From Saccharopolyspora phatthalungensis (GTDB taxonomy: Bacteria; Actinomycetota; Actinomycetes; Mycobacteriales; Pseudonocardiaceae): a DNA stretch of 64,000 bases. Made by a program: the position numbers and the translations under genes. Positions 46,886 to 55,692 of the stretch are shown here, piece by piece. Position 1 is the first letter of the stretch. Every line of letters starts with the position of its first letter. The stretch spans positions 4,633,501 to 4,697,500 of the forward strand of contig NZ_JACHIW010000001.1 of assembly GCF_014203395.1 (NCBI RefSeq), read 5' to 3'. The notes beneath the pieces were generated by a model, which was not told where the DNA came from, made no database searches, and saw only the letters and a program-made list of their open reading frames with translations.

Positions 46886-47725
46886 CTACCCGTGCCTTTC
46901 GCTGCGCCGTAGCCACGGTCGGTGACAGGCGCGCGACCACGACAGGACCGACGGCTCGTCGAGCTCGAGATCCGCGGACAGTAGGGCACGGTGGAGCTCC
47001 TGCATCTTCCGCGAAGGCTCGACCCCGAGTTCGTTCCTCATGCTCGACCGCAGTTGGTGGTACACGTTCAGGGCCTTGTCACGTATCCCGCAACGGTGCA
47101 GTGCGATCATGTAGGACGCATGCAGGTTCTCGTTGTAGCTGTGCTCTGTGATCAGTTTCGGGAACTCGGTCAGCGACTCCCGATGGCGCCCCAAACTCAG
47201 CGCGGCCTCCAGCCGACATTCGATCAACGCCAATCGCGATTGGTCGAGATCGACGGCAGTACCCTCCAGGTACCGACCGCGTGGCACGTCGGCCAGCGCA
47301 TCACCTCGCCAGAGCTCGAGCGCCTCCTGCGCCGTGCGAATCGCCGTCGCGGCCCTTCCATTCCGGAACTCTTCGAGCGCCCGGGACTCGAGTCGGCCGT
47401 ACTTCTCCAGGTCGAAGTCCCTGCTCTCCGGTAGGGCCAGCATATAGCCGTTGTTCCGAGTGGCGATCATCTTCCGGCTGCTGACACCTGCCACCGCCGC
47501 CAGTTTCCGGCGCAGCTGCAACACGTAGGTTTGCAGCGTGGTAAGAGCACTCTTCGGCGGATAGTCGCCCCATAGCTCCTCCAAGATCGTCGTGGTGGGA
47601 ACGACCTTGCGGTGGTTGAGCGCGAGCAGCGCGAAGAGTTGCCGAGGTTTGGGTGTCGTCGGGATCATATCGACGCCGGAGACATTGACCTCGAGGGAAC
47701 CGAGAACTTCGATCCTTATCGACAT
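46886..47725 (-). CDS. SARP-family pathway-specific activator
   Basis: 279 residues from ATG 47725 (MSIRIEVLGSLEVNVSGVDM) with GGGGGA upstream. N-terminal OmpR-type winged helix: KPRQLFALLALNHRKVVPTT, ILEELWGDYPPKSALTTLQT, YVLQLRRKLAA and RNNGYMLAL. Then the bacterial transcriptional activation domain: FDLEKYGRLESRALEEFRNG, ALELWRGDALADVPRGRYLE and the helical repeats ending RNELGVEPSRKMQELHRALL. SARPs activate the antibiotic cluster in which they lie, binding direct heptamer repeats (family knowledge). It is the last gene of the leftward block and convergent with the SDR gene. Confidence 0.9.
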   Translation of the reverse strand: MSIRIEVLGSLEVNVSGVDMIPTTPKPRQLFALLALNHRKVVPTTTILEELWGDYPPKSALTTLQTYVLQLRRKLAAVAGVSSRKMIATRNNGYMLALPESRDFDLEKYGRLESRALEEFRNGRAATAIRTAQEALELWRGDALADVPRGRYLEGTAVDLDQSRLALIECRLEAALSLGRHRESLTEFPKLITEHSYNENLHASYMIALHRCGIRDKALNVYHQLRSSMRNELGVEPSRKMQELHRALLSADLELDEPSVLSWSRACHRPWLRRSERHG

Positions 47726-47791
47726 TCCTTCGCATCCCCCTAATGTCGCGGGTAGTGAGTGAAGAGCTGGGGTTCTCACTCTGCTGAGCAC

Positions 47792-48256
47792 TCACGGCTC
47801 AATTTGGTCCGCCGCCGCGAGATCATCACGTCGCACCACACGGCGTGCCACGCGCCAGCGTGTGCCGTCGGACGTTAGCTCGTCCCGCATAACCGTGGAC
47901 GTTGTGATCTGGGACTCGCCTTTGGTCGAGTCGACGACGAGCACGTAGGCGACTGTCTGGGCCTGCCCGTACTCCAGCGCAACGAGGTTCAGGTTGGTCA
48001 GCACATGCCGACGCACGGTGCCGGCATCCGAGAGCCGCGTGATGGTTTGATCCGTGCCCTCCCTCAGTGCTGTCCGACCCTTGACTTCGGGGGCTCCGTT
48101 CGGTGGTACGAAACTCCCATCTTCGGTAAAGGTGTCCACCCAGCTCGTGGCGTCTCCTTCATCGAGCATCGCCATCTGCTCGGCATAGAACTGTTCGAGC
48201 TCAGCCCGAACGACATGTCGTGGCGAGCTCTCCTCGGGCATGGATAACTCAGACAT
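47792..48256 (-). CDS. SnoaL/NTF2-fold small protein
   Basis: 154 residues from ATG 48256 with AGGAG upstream. Cone-shaped NTF2-like fold signature: VRAELEQFYAEQMAMLDEGD, ATSWVDTFTEDGSFVPPNG, KGRTALREG, and the strand-rich end TSTVMRDELTSDGTRWRVAR. This fold includes polyketide cyclases (SnoaL type), hydroxylases and ring-hydroxylating dioxygenase small subunits. In this cluster a cyclase or hydroxylase role is plausible. No catalytic residue can be assigned without structure. Confidence 0.75.
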   Translation of the reverse strand: MSELSMPEESSPRHVVRAELEQFYAEQMAMLDEGDATSWVDTFTEDGSFVPPNGAPEVKGRTALREGTDQTITRLSDAGTVRRHVLTNLNLVALEYGQAQTVAYVLVVDSTKGESQITTSTVMRDELTSDGTRWRVARRVVRRDDLAAADQIEP

Positions 48257-48359
48257 CCTGTTCACTCCTTACTTCCCATCGACGTGGCGTAGTGAAGCGT
48301 GATCCTGCGTGCTCGACTCGCGAGTCCGTTACGGGATCGCGAGTTGGTCCTTCGCAACA

Positions 48360-48412
48360 GCGAGTTCTGCGTTCGAGACGGCGAGCGCGTAGTACCGGAA
48401 CGCAGAACTCGC
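48360..48412. terminator. Perfect 15-bp inverted repeat between the operons
   Basis: GCGAGTTCTGCGTTC (48360-48374) and GAACGCAGAACTCGC (48398-48412) with a 23-base loop. It lies between the O-methyltransferase stop and the NTF2-like gene start, with no T-run. It could end the upstream transcript or be a protein site. Two TCGCGAG copies lie just before it (48318, 48337). Confidence 0.45.
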
Positions 48413-48591
48413 GGACGTCGCTAGAGCGGTAGCACCCGACACTAGGCATCGCATCGGGTCAGTTGACGACGGTTGAACTCGATGATTTTCTGGAAGATGT
48501 CCATCATGGACAATTCCCGGCGGGCGGCAGCGTCGGCCGTGTATGTATGCGGGCACTCCGTCGGCCAACTCGGCCAGCGTGCCCGGGCGAG

Positions 48592-49635
48592 TCACGCCGC
48601 GCCGCCCGCGGTCACGACCGCGATGCTCGACGGTGCCGTCAGCGCCACCGTGTCGACCAGCCGCAAGCCGGCCTTGCCCAAAAGCTCGCGGAGCTCCTGC
48701 TCCGTGCGGTCCCGCCCTCGAGTGAGGGCCATCATCGTGATGTCCATGAACTTGCCGGGGTGCGGTGTGTCACCTTCCGGCAGGATCGGATCGACGATCA
48801 GCAGCTTGGCGTCGGCGGACATCGCGGTCCTGATGTTCCTCAGCACGACCACGGCCTCGTCGTCACTCAGCTGATGCAGTACATGAGACAACACGTATCC
48901 GTCACCGGACTCCGGCACCGACTCGAAGTAGTTGCCGCCTACGACCTCGATCCGCGCCCGATGACTGGTGCTCTTCAGGAATTCTTCGGCGGAGGCCACC
49001 ACGTGCGGCTGGTCGAAGAGCACCGCGTGCATTCCCGGACACTGATCGAGGATCATCGCGATAAGATGACCATGTGCCCCACCGACATCGATGAGACGTT
49101 GGATACCGCTGAAGTCGTACGCCGCGACCGCGGCTCGTTGCACTTGCCGAGCGCCGTTTCCCATCGCTCTGCTGAACAGCTCGTTCATCTCCGGCCGGTC
49201 GGCCAGGTACTCGAACAATGTCGTGCCGTTGACGTATTCGAATGCCGGCCCGCCGGTTCGCAGGCTGTGCTCGATCGCTCCGTAGGCGTCGCGCATGAAC
49301 GGTTTACCCTGCAACCGGAACACGTCCCTCATCGATCGCGCGGAATCGGTTCGCAACGTATCGGCCAAAGGCGTGAGGTCGAACGTGCGCCGGGAGACCT
49401 CGGTGAACACTCCCTTGCTGGCCAATGCCCGCAGCACTCGGTACAAAGCGTCACTGTGCGATCCCGTCCGGTCGGCCAGCTCCTCGACCGACAGCGGGCC
49501 GTCCAACAATTGGTCGGCGACACCGAGCTCCGCAACGGCGCTTAGCATGTGGCCGATTCTCAGTCCACTGTGGAACTCCGTCATAGCCGCAACCACCGAC
49601 GCTGAGTCCGTACGCTCGTCGACTCGCTTCGACAT
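48592..49635 (-). CDS. SAM-dependent O-methyltransferase (acetylserotonin OMT type)
   Basis: 347 residues from ATG 49635 with GGGAG upstream. Winged-helix dimerisation domain: HSGLRIGHMLSAVAELGVAD, LSVEELADRTGSHSDALYRV, LRALASKGVFTEV. SAM-binding core: RLIDVGGAHGHLIAMILDQC, PGMHAVLFDQPHVV, GNYFESVPESGDGYVLSHVL, HQLSDDEAVVVLRNI. It belongs to the small-molecule O-methyltransferase family that includes aromatic polyketide tailoring enzymes such as TcmN/DnrK types. It is followed by the inverted repeat at 48360. Confidence 0.9.
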   Translation of the reverse strand: MSKRVDERTDSASVVAAMTEFHSGLRIGHMLSAVAELGVADQLLDGPLSVEELADRTGSHSDALYRVLRALASKGVFTEVSRRTFDLTPLADTLRTDSARSMRDVFRLQGKPFMRDAYGAIEHSLRTGGPAFEYVNGTTLFEYLADRPEMNELFSRAMGNGARQVQRAAVAAYDFSGIQRLIDVGGAHGHLIAMILDQCPGMHAVLFDQPHVVASAEEFLKSTSHRARIEVVGGNYFESVPESGDGYVLSHVLHQLSDDEAVVVLRNIRTAMSADAKLLIVDPILPEGDTPHPGKFMDITMMALTRGRDRTEQELRELLGKAGLRLVDTVALTAPSSIAVVTAGGAA

Positions 49636-49669
49636 GTGCACTCCCGTTTCTACTCGCGACCCCGACAGT

Positions 49670-49960
49670 TCATGCCTCGTACTCTTGAACAACCTCACAC
49701 AGCAGCGACTCCGACGACGCACGTTCACTCAGTGCCCGTGCATGCGACTCGAAGCGAGGATCCGCAACCGCCGCCCGCAGGGAGTCCTCATCGGTCCATT
49801 CGGCGATGTTGAGGTATCGCGGCTCCCCGTCGTTCACCTTGACGAGTCGATGCCGCAGGTACCCGTCCTTATTCATCATGAATTCCGATGTCTCGGCGAA
49901 GCATCGCTCGAAGTCCCCAGCGCCGCCGTGCACCCGGAAGAGGTTGACAAAAATCAACAC
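49670..49960 (-). CDS. Antibiotic biosynthesis monooxygenase (ABM) domain protein
   Basis: 96 residues, GTG start at 49960 with GGGAG about ten bases upstream. Ferredoxin-like ABM fold: MLIFVNLFRVHGGAGDFERC, FAETSEFMMNKDGYLRHRLV, NIAEWTDEDSLRAAVADPRF, ESHARALSERASSE. Related small proteins in aromatic polyketide clusters act as cofactor-independent quinone-forming oxygenases (ActVA-Orf6 type) or cyclase-like proteins. It lies 34 bases before the O-methyltransferase in the same direction. Confidence 0.82.
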   Translation of the reverse strand: MLIFVNLFRVHGGAGDFERCFAETSEFMMNKDGYLRHRLVKVNDGEPRYLNIAEWTDEDSLRAAVADPRFESHARALSERASSESLLCEVVQEYEA

Positions 49961-50069
49961 GACAAGCTCAGCTCCCAGTATTCCCCTCGACGAAGTTCTT
50001 CAGCGCCCGCAAGGTTGCGTGGCTGTTTCCACGCCTTCGACTACCGGGCCAACGTCGCTTAACACGGCG

Positions 50070-50315
50070 CTAGTGCCGGTTGACCAGGTTCACGACATCG
50101 GACAATGTCGTCGCGGTCAGCAACCCTTCCTCATCCACTTTGATGCCATAATCACACTCGATCTTTCCGATCGCCGCCAGCACAGCGACCGAGTCGTAGC
50201 CAAGGTCCGCGAGTTCGGTATCTACACCGTTCGTGGCGTCGATCGAGTCCGGTTCGCCCGCAACCTCTGCCAGAATCCGCCTGAGATCGTCGATCGTTAA
50301 CCGTTGTGCGGGCAT
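50070..50315 (-). CDS. Acyl carrier protein of the type II polyketide synthase
   Basis: 81 residues from ATG 50315 (GGAGGA nine bases upstream; ATG 50321 also possible, overlapping the CLF stop). The phosphopantetheine Ser is at 42 in ADLGYDSVAVL, with helical flanks LTIDDLRRILAEVAG and KIECDYGIKVDEEG. Order KS-CLF-ACP on one strand is the standard minimal PKS. The growing poly-beta-keto chain is held here. Confidence 0.93.
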   Translation of the reverse strand: MPAQRLTIDDLRRILAEVAGEPDSIDATNGVDTELADLGYDSVAVLAAIGKIECDYGIKVDEEGLLTATTLSDVVNLVNRH

Positions 50316-50320
50316 TGACA

Positions 50321-51538
50321 TCACTCCTCCAGGGATTTCACGACCATCGCCGAGTTGAATCCGCCGTATCCCCGCGCGATGACCAATGCCGCGTTCAGCG
50401 CTGCCGTACGCGGTTGGCCGACCACCAGGTCCAGCGCATGATGCGATCCGGGGGCACTATTGATCGTCGGTGGGATGACGCCATCGCGCAGGGCCAGCAA
50501 GGCCAACGCCAGGTCCAGGACCGGGCCCGCGGAATAGAGCCTGCCGACCATCGTCTTGGGCACCGTCACCGGCACGCCTCGAACGCCGAACACGTCCGCG
50601 ATGGCCGTCACTTCACTGTCGTCCAACCGCTTGACCGCGTAGCCGTCGGCAAACACGACGTCGATGTCGCTCGGAGTGAGTGAGGCATCGATCAGGGCCA
50701 ACTCGATGGCTTTGCGCAGCCCCGCGGACATCCCTGTTGCCGCCCTGCGATCGAAAGTTGCGGCATGGCCTGCGATCTCTCCGTATGCCGCAACCGGCCC
50801 GACGTCACTGCCGGCGCCTGGCTGTAGGACCAGCATAGCGGCACCCTCGCCAGGAACGTAACCGCAAGCTCGATCATCGAACGGCACATACGCTTGATCC
50901 GGTTCGGTCGCACGGCTCATCAAGTTATTCGCGAGCTGGGCAACCCAGGCCCACGGACACAACGTGCTGTCCGCGCCTCCGGCGATCATCAGGCTCGTCC
51001 CTTTTCGCACCTGACGTCGTGCCTGCGCGATCGCATCCAGTCCGCCCGCCTGGTCACCGACGACCACGCCGGCGGGCCCCCTCAATCCGTGGCGGATGGA
51101 AATCTGGCCGGTGTTGACCGCGTAGAACCACGCGAACGACTGATAGGCGCTCACGTGTTGGGGCCCTTTGCTCCACAATCGCTCCAACTCCCGCTGGCCG
51201 AACTCGAAGCCACCGGTCGTCGCCGCAGTGACGACTCCCGCGCCGAACTCGGGAAGCTCGGTCAGGTCGATCTTGGCGTCGCGTACCGCGTAGTCGGCCG
51301 CAGTTAGCGCCAGCCGCGTCATGTGATCGGTTTGCGGAATCAGCCTGCTGGAAATGTGCTGTTCCGGCGCGAAGGGAAACACCTCCCCCGCTATCCAAGC
51401 CGGATACTGGGAAGGGTCGAATCGATCGACCATGGCCAGCCCGCTGCGTCCCCGCAATGTAGCGGACCACACGTCTTCGGTGCCGAGTCCGTTGGGGGTC
51501 ACCAGGCCGAGGCCGGTGACGACGACACTACCGTTCAC
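50321..51538 (-). CDS. Ketosynthase chain-length factor (KS-beta)
   Basis: 405 residues. KS fold with VVVTGLGLVTPNGLGTEDVW at the start. The active-site Cys is replaced by Gln: VVVGDQAGGLDA, Gln at 163, the hallmark of CLF. His in ... PKTMVGRLYSAGPVLD corresponds to the changed KSH region. It overlaps the KS-alpha stop by 11 bases, as usual, and forms the heterodimer that sets chain length. Residues near the cavity cannot be read reliably enough to predict the length. Confidence 0.95.
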   Translation of the reverse strand: MNGSVVVTGLGLVTPNGLGTEDVWSATLRGRSGLAMVDRFDPSQYPAWIAGEVFPFAPEQHISSRLIPQTDHMTRLALTAADYAVRDAKIDLTELPEFGAGVVTAATTGGFEFGQRELERLWSKGPQHVSAYQSFAWFYAVNTGQISIRHGLRGPAGVVVGDQAGGLDAIAQARRQVRKGTSLMIAGGADSTLCPWAWVAQLANNLMSRATEPDQAYVPFDDRACGYVPGEGAAMLVLQPGAGSDVGPVAAYGEIAGHAATFDRRAATGMSAGLRKAIELALIDASLTPSDIDVVFADGYAVKRLDDSEVTAIADVFGVRGVPVTVPKTMVGRLYSAGPVLDLALALLALRDGVIPPTINSAPGSHHALDLVVGQPRTAALNAALVIARGYGGFNSAMVVKSLEE

Positions 51539-52796
51539 CGTTCCGCCCAGTCGTCAACACCATGGCGCTCTGGAATCCACCGAAGCCACTGCCCACCGTG
51601 AGGACTACGTCCGTCCGGTGTTCCCGCGCGGTCCGCGGCACGTAGTCGAGATCGCATTCCGGGTCGGGATGCCATAGGTTCGCCGTGGGCGGGACGACGT
51701 CGTTCTCCATCGCCAGGATCGACGCCACGATTTCCAGTGAGCCGATCGCCCCGAGTGAGTGTCCGATCATCGACTTGATCGAGCTCACCGGCACCTCATA
51801 CGCGGTGGGACCCAAGCTCTTCTTGAATGCCGCCGTCTCATGGCGGTCGTTCTGCTTCGTGCCCGAGCCGTGCGCGTTGATATAGTCGACACCCGTCGGC
51901 GCAACCTTCGCCTCGTCCAGCGCCGTCGTGATCGCATTGGCCATCTCGTAGCCGTCCTTGCGCAGCCCCGTCATGTGATACGCGTTGGCCCGCGACGCGA
52001 ATCCCGCTATCTCGGCATGGATCGGCGCACCGCGCCGACGGGCGTGCTCTCTGTTCTCGAGCACCATGACGGCCGCTCCCTCCCCGAGCACGAATCCGTT
52101 CCGGGTCCCGTCGAACGGGCGTGACGCGGTCTCCGGGGTGTCGTTCCGGGGTGTTGTCGCCTTGATCGCGTCGAAGCACGCCAGCGTGATCGGGGAGAGC
52201 GGCGCGTCGCTCGCTCCGGCCACCACCACATCCGCGCTTCCTTCGCGGATGAGCTCCGCGCCGTAGGCGACCGCGTCGATGCCCGAGGTGCAGCCGGTGG
52301 ACACCACCGTGACCGGCCCTTGCGCGTCCACCAGCCAGGCCACTTCCGCGGCTATCGAGCTGGGAACGAGTTGCTCGTAGAGCCGGGGTGAGCCGTAATC
52401 ATGATCGACGAGCCACGTCTTGCCGTCGTCACTGACGATCCGGTACTCCGAATCCAGCGACATCGTGGCACCGACCGCACTTCCGATCACGACTGCCACG
52501 CGATATGGATCGGCGTTCGCGAAATCGACGCCGCTTGCCGCCACGGCCTCACGGGCAGCGACCACGCACAGCTGCGCGACGCGGTCCATCCTGCGAAGCT
52601 CACGCGGAGAAAAGCCCATCGCGGCAGGATCGAGGTCAATCTCCGCGGCCACCTGTGATCGGAAGGGAGAGGGATCGAAAAGCGTGATCCGCCGGGTCGC
52701 GGTCCGTCCTTCCGCTAGCAACGACCAGAAGTTCCGCGTACCGATCGCTCCCGGAGCCACGACACCAAGGCCCGTCACGGCGATTCGCTGTGACAT
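51528..52796 (-). CDS. Ketosynthase alpha subunit of the type II polyketide synthase
   Basis: 422 residues from ATG 52796, with GAGGTGAGA upstream; the frame continues upstream but without KS homology. Active-site Cys at 169 in VVSTGCTSGIDAVAYG. His residues in YINAHGSGTKQND and IKSMIGHSLGAIGSLEIVA complete the triad. The family catalyses decarboxylative condensation of malonyl units on ACP with CLF. Ordinary start MSQRIAVTGLGVVAPGAIGT. Together with CLF and ACP this defines an aromatic polyketide pathway. Confidence 0.95.
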   Translation of the reverse strand: MSQRIAVTGLGVVAPGAIGTRNFWSLLAEGRTATRRITLFDPSPFRSQVAAEIDLDPAAMGFSPRELRRMDRVAQLCVVAAREAVAASGVDFANADPYRVAVVIGSAVGATMSLDSEYRIVSDDGKTWLVDHDYGSPRLYEQLVPSSIAAEVAWLVDAQGPVTVVSTGCTSGIDAVAYGAELIREGSADVVVAGASDAPLSPITLACFDAIKATTPRNDTPETASRPFDGTRNGFVLGEGAAVMVLENREHARRRGAPIHAEIAGFASRANAYHMTGLRKDGYEMANAITTALDEAKVAPTGVDYINAHGSGTKQNDRHETAAFKKSLGPTAYEVPVSSIKSMIGHSLGAIGSLEIVASILAMENDVVPPTANLWHPDPECDLDYVPRTAREHRTDVVLTVGSGFGGFQSAMVLTTGRNGER

Positions 52797-52866
52797 TCTC
52801 ACCTCACTAGAACTGGAAACCAGGTCACAACTTGGCACGTGGCGCCGTTGCCGGTCAGCGCGTTTG

Positions 52867-54048
52867 TCACGCGAGCGCTTGCCTCGGGATGAACGCTGGT
52901 ATCCCGCCGTCAATGTTGGTTCCTTTGTCGATGAACGCGAGGTTCCGGTAGACGTGGAGACCGGCCAGCATTGACGCGATGCTGTCCTCAGCCACGCTCG
53001 CCCCAGCGTGATGCTCCTCGTGGTGCAGCGCGTCCACCAACCTCTTCACTAGCCCGATCGAGGTCGACTGTCCGGCTACCGTCGAGTCGTCACCGCCATA
53101 GCCGAGGCAGTAGGAGGTCCACATATCCTCGATCACGTATGTGCCCCCGAGCCGCAGGTGCTCGAACAGCACCGAGAATGAATGCAGCACATGCTCGTTG
53201 ACGTGACTTCCGTCGTCTATGACGATGTCGAACGGTCCGTACTCGCGGGCGATTTCCGACAACCAGGCGGCATTGTTCTGGTCGCCTCGCAGCGTCGTGA
53301 CTCGCGGCTGATCCAGGCCGGACTTGTCGAAGATGTCCATGCCGAAGATGAGCGCGCGAGGAAAGTAGCGACGCCACATCAGCAGCGATCCACCACCGGT
53401 GCTGCGCCCTTCGAACCCACCGATCCCGATGTCGAGGATCCGGAGCTGCTCGTACCGCAACCCAGCGAAGTGGCGTTCGTAATGCGGCGTGAACCAGTGC
53501 ACTCCGCCCCACTTATCGGAAAGATAGCGAGTCGACAGCTCACCGAGGTCGGGTACGACTGGGTCAATGCCGGACAGCACCGCGGCTGTCGCGCGCTGGG
53601 AGTACAGCACCGACTCGAGCAGCGGCCTGTCCGCCGATGGATCGTGTGATTCCTCGAACCGCGAACCTAGCACTCGTCTGATCGGCCTAGTGATTCGCGC
53701 GCGCCCGAAGATGTCGCGGGCGAGATCGGCGCAGCGGTAACCGATGACATGCACCGTGGTCGGGCTCGTGCCTTCGAAGAACTCGATCTGCCCGCTGGGC
53801 AGCACCTGAAGGATGTAGCGGATCGGCTCAGCGGCCTCCTCGCCGGTGATCTCCAGACCGACGTCGAACGTGCGATGCACAGTCGCTGGGTCGGCCCGGA
53901 ACGCGACCTCCTCGACCAGCAGCCGCGCCACCCGGTCGACCCCGATGCCGGTTATCGTTTTCCAGAGCTCGTCGTCGCGTGCGTCCGCCGCGCGGATGAG
54001 TCGCTCGAGCTCGTCCAGGTTCAGGCCGTCCACAGTCTGCTCCTTCAT
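52867..54048 (-). CDS. MycE-like sugar O-methyltransferase
   Basis: 393 residues from ATG 54048, overlapping the upstream stop (ATGA). The N-terminal half (LNLDELERLIRAADARDDEL, TFDVGLEITGEEAAEPIRYI) is the auxiliary domain of MycE-type enzymes. The C-terminal half is the SAM domain: LRILDIGIGGFEGRSTGGGS, FGMDIFDKSGLDQPRV, FDIVIDDGSHVNEHVLHSF (metal-binding Asp/Asp). The end is DGGIPAFIPRQALA. Homologues methylate deoxysugar hydroxyls on macrolides or rhamnose on tetracenomycin-type polyketides (ElmM). This fits with the glycosyltransferase in the same operon. Confidence 0.82.
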   Translation of the reverse strand: MKEQTVDGLNLDELERLIRAADARDDELWKTITGIGVDRVARLLVEEVAFRADPATVHRTFDVGLEITGEEAAEPIRYILQVLPSGQIEFFEGTSPTTVHVIGYRCADLARDIFGRARITRPIRRVLGSRFEESHDPSADRPLLESVLYSQRATAAVLSGIDPVVPDLGELSTRYLSDKWGGVHWFTPHYERHFAGLRYEQLRILDIGIGGFEGRSTGGGSLLMWRRYFPRALIFGMDIFDKSGLDQPRVTTLRGDQNNAAWLSEIAREYGPFDIVIDDGSHVNEHVLHSFSVLFEHLRLGGTYVIEDMWTSYCLGYGGDDSTVAGQSTSIGLVKRLVDALHHEEHHAGASVAEDSIASMLAGLHVYRNLAFIDKGTNIDGGIPAFIPRQALA

Positions 54049-54368
54049 GAGGCATTGGTGCTCGGGTGCGTGGCGTCCTCGCCCCATTCGCTGGGGTCAA
54101 AACTGTCGCGGCGTGCGAGCGGAATGATCTCGAATTGGAGATGTTGGCTGATCGGGTTTGCGTAGAGCGCGGCCAGCAGCTGTTCGTGCGACTCGACGTC
54201 ATAGATGTTCAGTCCGCCTTGCATCCCGACCCGGATCCAGCTGTGCAGGATCACACCCTCGTCGATCAGCTTGCGGTGGTAATCGAAACCCTTGGGCAGC
54301 ACGTTGCGGAACTCGGGCAGCGTCTGGCTCGACGGCAGGGGTGCGACGAGCACAGCGAACAAAGACAT
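54045..54368 (-). CDS. Muconolactone isomerase-like small protein
   Basis: 107 residues from ATG 54368, with GGAGGT upstream. The dimeric alpha-beta barrel pattern reads MSLFAVLVAPLPSSQTLPEF, KGFDYHRKLIDEGVILHSWI, MQGGLNIYDVESHEQLLAAL and NPISQHLQFEIIPLARRD, as in muconolactone delta-isomerases. In polyketide clusters such proteins have been linked to cyclisation or isomerisation, but its exact reaction here is unknown. It lies between the glycosyltransferase and the sugar methyltransferase. Confidence 0.75.
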   Translation of the reverse strand: MSLFAVLVAPLPSSQTLPEFRNVLPKGFDYHRKLIDEGVILHSWIRVGMQGGLNIYDVESHEQLLAALYANPISQHLQFEIIPLARRDSFDPSEWGEDATHPSTNAS

Positions 54369-54423
54369 ACCAGACCTCCGAGGACACGGTCGATTGGCGT
54401 GACAGAGCGGTCGCCGCAGGCGG

Positions 54424-55692
54424 TCAACGCAAGACGTATCCCGGGGACGTCGCAATTTCCTCAAGCTGCGGCACGATGTCGGTCGGCGCGGGCTGACCTA
54501 GCATGCTTTCTTGCAGCCGTCGCGCGGCGGTTTGGAATCCGTCCGCCGTCATCAATGAGATGAGCTTGTTCTGAATGGTCTCCGGGGTCGCCTCGGCGGG
54601 TGGCAGAAAAACCCCGGCCCCCAGCTCGGCCAGTTGCCTGCCGCGATAAACGTTGTCCCACAGGTTCGAGATGACGATTTGCGGGACACCGGCCGCGAGT
54701 GCGCTGGCCCAGGTACCCGAGCCGCCATGGTGGATGATTCCGTCGCAGGTCGGAAGGAGCGCGCGCAGCGGCACGAAGTCGACCAGCCGCACCCGGTCGG
54801 GGAGTGGACCGATCTCAGCCTGCTCGGCTTGGCTGAGCGTCGCCACCACCTCGATGTCCAGCTCGGCCAATTTCCGGAGAACCTCCTTGATGTCCACCGG
54901 ATTCGCGTAATGCCCGGAGCGTGCGGTGATACCCATAGTCAGCGCCACCCTCGGCAGCTTCGGCGGCTCGCGCACCCAATCCTCGACCACCGAAACCCCG
55001 TTATAGGGCACGTAGCGGATGGGGAGACTGGGGCGAGGCGATGGTAGCCGCAACTCGGGAGGCGAGAGCTCTATTTGCCACTGCCCGAAGAGCAGGTCGT
55101 CGCCGAACTCACGGCCGAACGCTCCAACGGCGGACTCCAGCCAGTCCCGGAGTGCGTCGTCCCGGAGCCACGGCAGGCGGTCGGCCAACGCGACGGAGAC
55201 TTTCTGTCGCATTTGGTAGAAAAGATCTGGACTCCATACGAGCCGACCGTGAGGAATGTTCGTCGCGGCGCCGACGACCGCCCCGGCGAACGTAAACTGT
55301 TCCCAGATGATCAGCTCCGGAACCCAGTGATCCGCATAGCCGGCCAGCTCATGAATGAAGGACGCGTCATTTTCCAGCGCATAGAACGTTCCGACGAGAA
55401 CATCGTTGTCACTCAGGACCTTATCGGCCGACTCATCCCGCATTCCGGTGAAATCGACGCTTGCATAGAAGTTCACCAGATCGGTGCCGAGCCGGTCCAG
55501 TAGCTGGGTGTGTTCGTCGCGGGAGCCCATCGGAACCGCAGTGAGGCCGGCGGCCGTCACGTGGTCGGTCAGCCGAGGTTTGCTGGCCACGTGCACGTCG
55601 TGTCCGGCGGCTTGCAGGCCCCACGCGAGCGGAACCATGGTGTTGAAATGTGCTTCGATCGGCAGGGAAATCATGAGAACGCGCATAGTCAC
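54424..55692 (-). CDS. Glycosyltransferase (GT1, activator-dependent family)
   Basis: 422 residues; GTG 55692 directly follows the upstream stop (ATG 55686 possible). N-terminal acceptor domain: MRVLMISLPIEAHFNTMVPL, AWGLQAAGHDVHVASKPRL. C-terminal donor domain: VEDWVREPPKLPRVALTMGI, VRLVDFVPLRALLPTCDGII, HHGGSGTWASALAAGVPQIV. This matches macrolide and anthracycline transferases of the DesVII/AknS kind, which need a P450-like partner. The partner gene is immediately upstream. It should transfer a TDP-deoxysugar to the polyketide; no sugar-biosynthesis genes are seen in the window. Confidence 0.9.
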   Translation of the reverse strand: MTMRVLMISLPIEAHFNTMVPLAWGLQAAGHDVHVASKPRLTDHVTAAGLTAVPMGSRDEHTQLLDRLGTDLVNFYASVDFTGMRDESADKVLSDNDVLVGTFYALENDASFIHELAGYADHWVPELIIWEQFTFAGAVVGAATNIPHGRLVWSPDLFYQMRQKVSVALADRLPWLRDDALRDWLESAVGAFGREFGDDLLFGQWQIELSPPELRLPSPRPSLPIRYVPYNGVSVVEDWVREPPKLPRVALTMGITARSGHYANPVDIKEVLRKLAELDIEVVATLSQAEQAEIGPLPDRVRLVDFVPLRALLPTCDGIIHHGGSGTWASALAAGVPQIVISNLWDNVYRGRQLAELGAGVFLPPAEATPETIQNKLISLMTADGFQTAARRLQESMLGQPAPTDIVPQLEEIATSPGYVLR

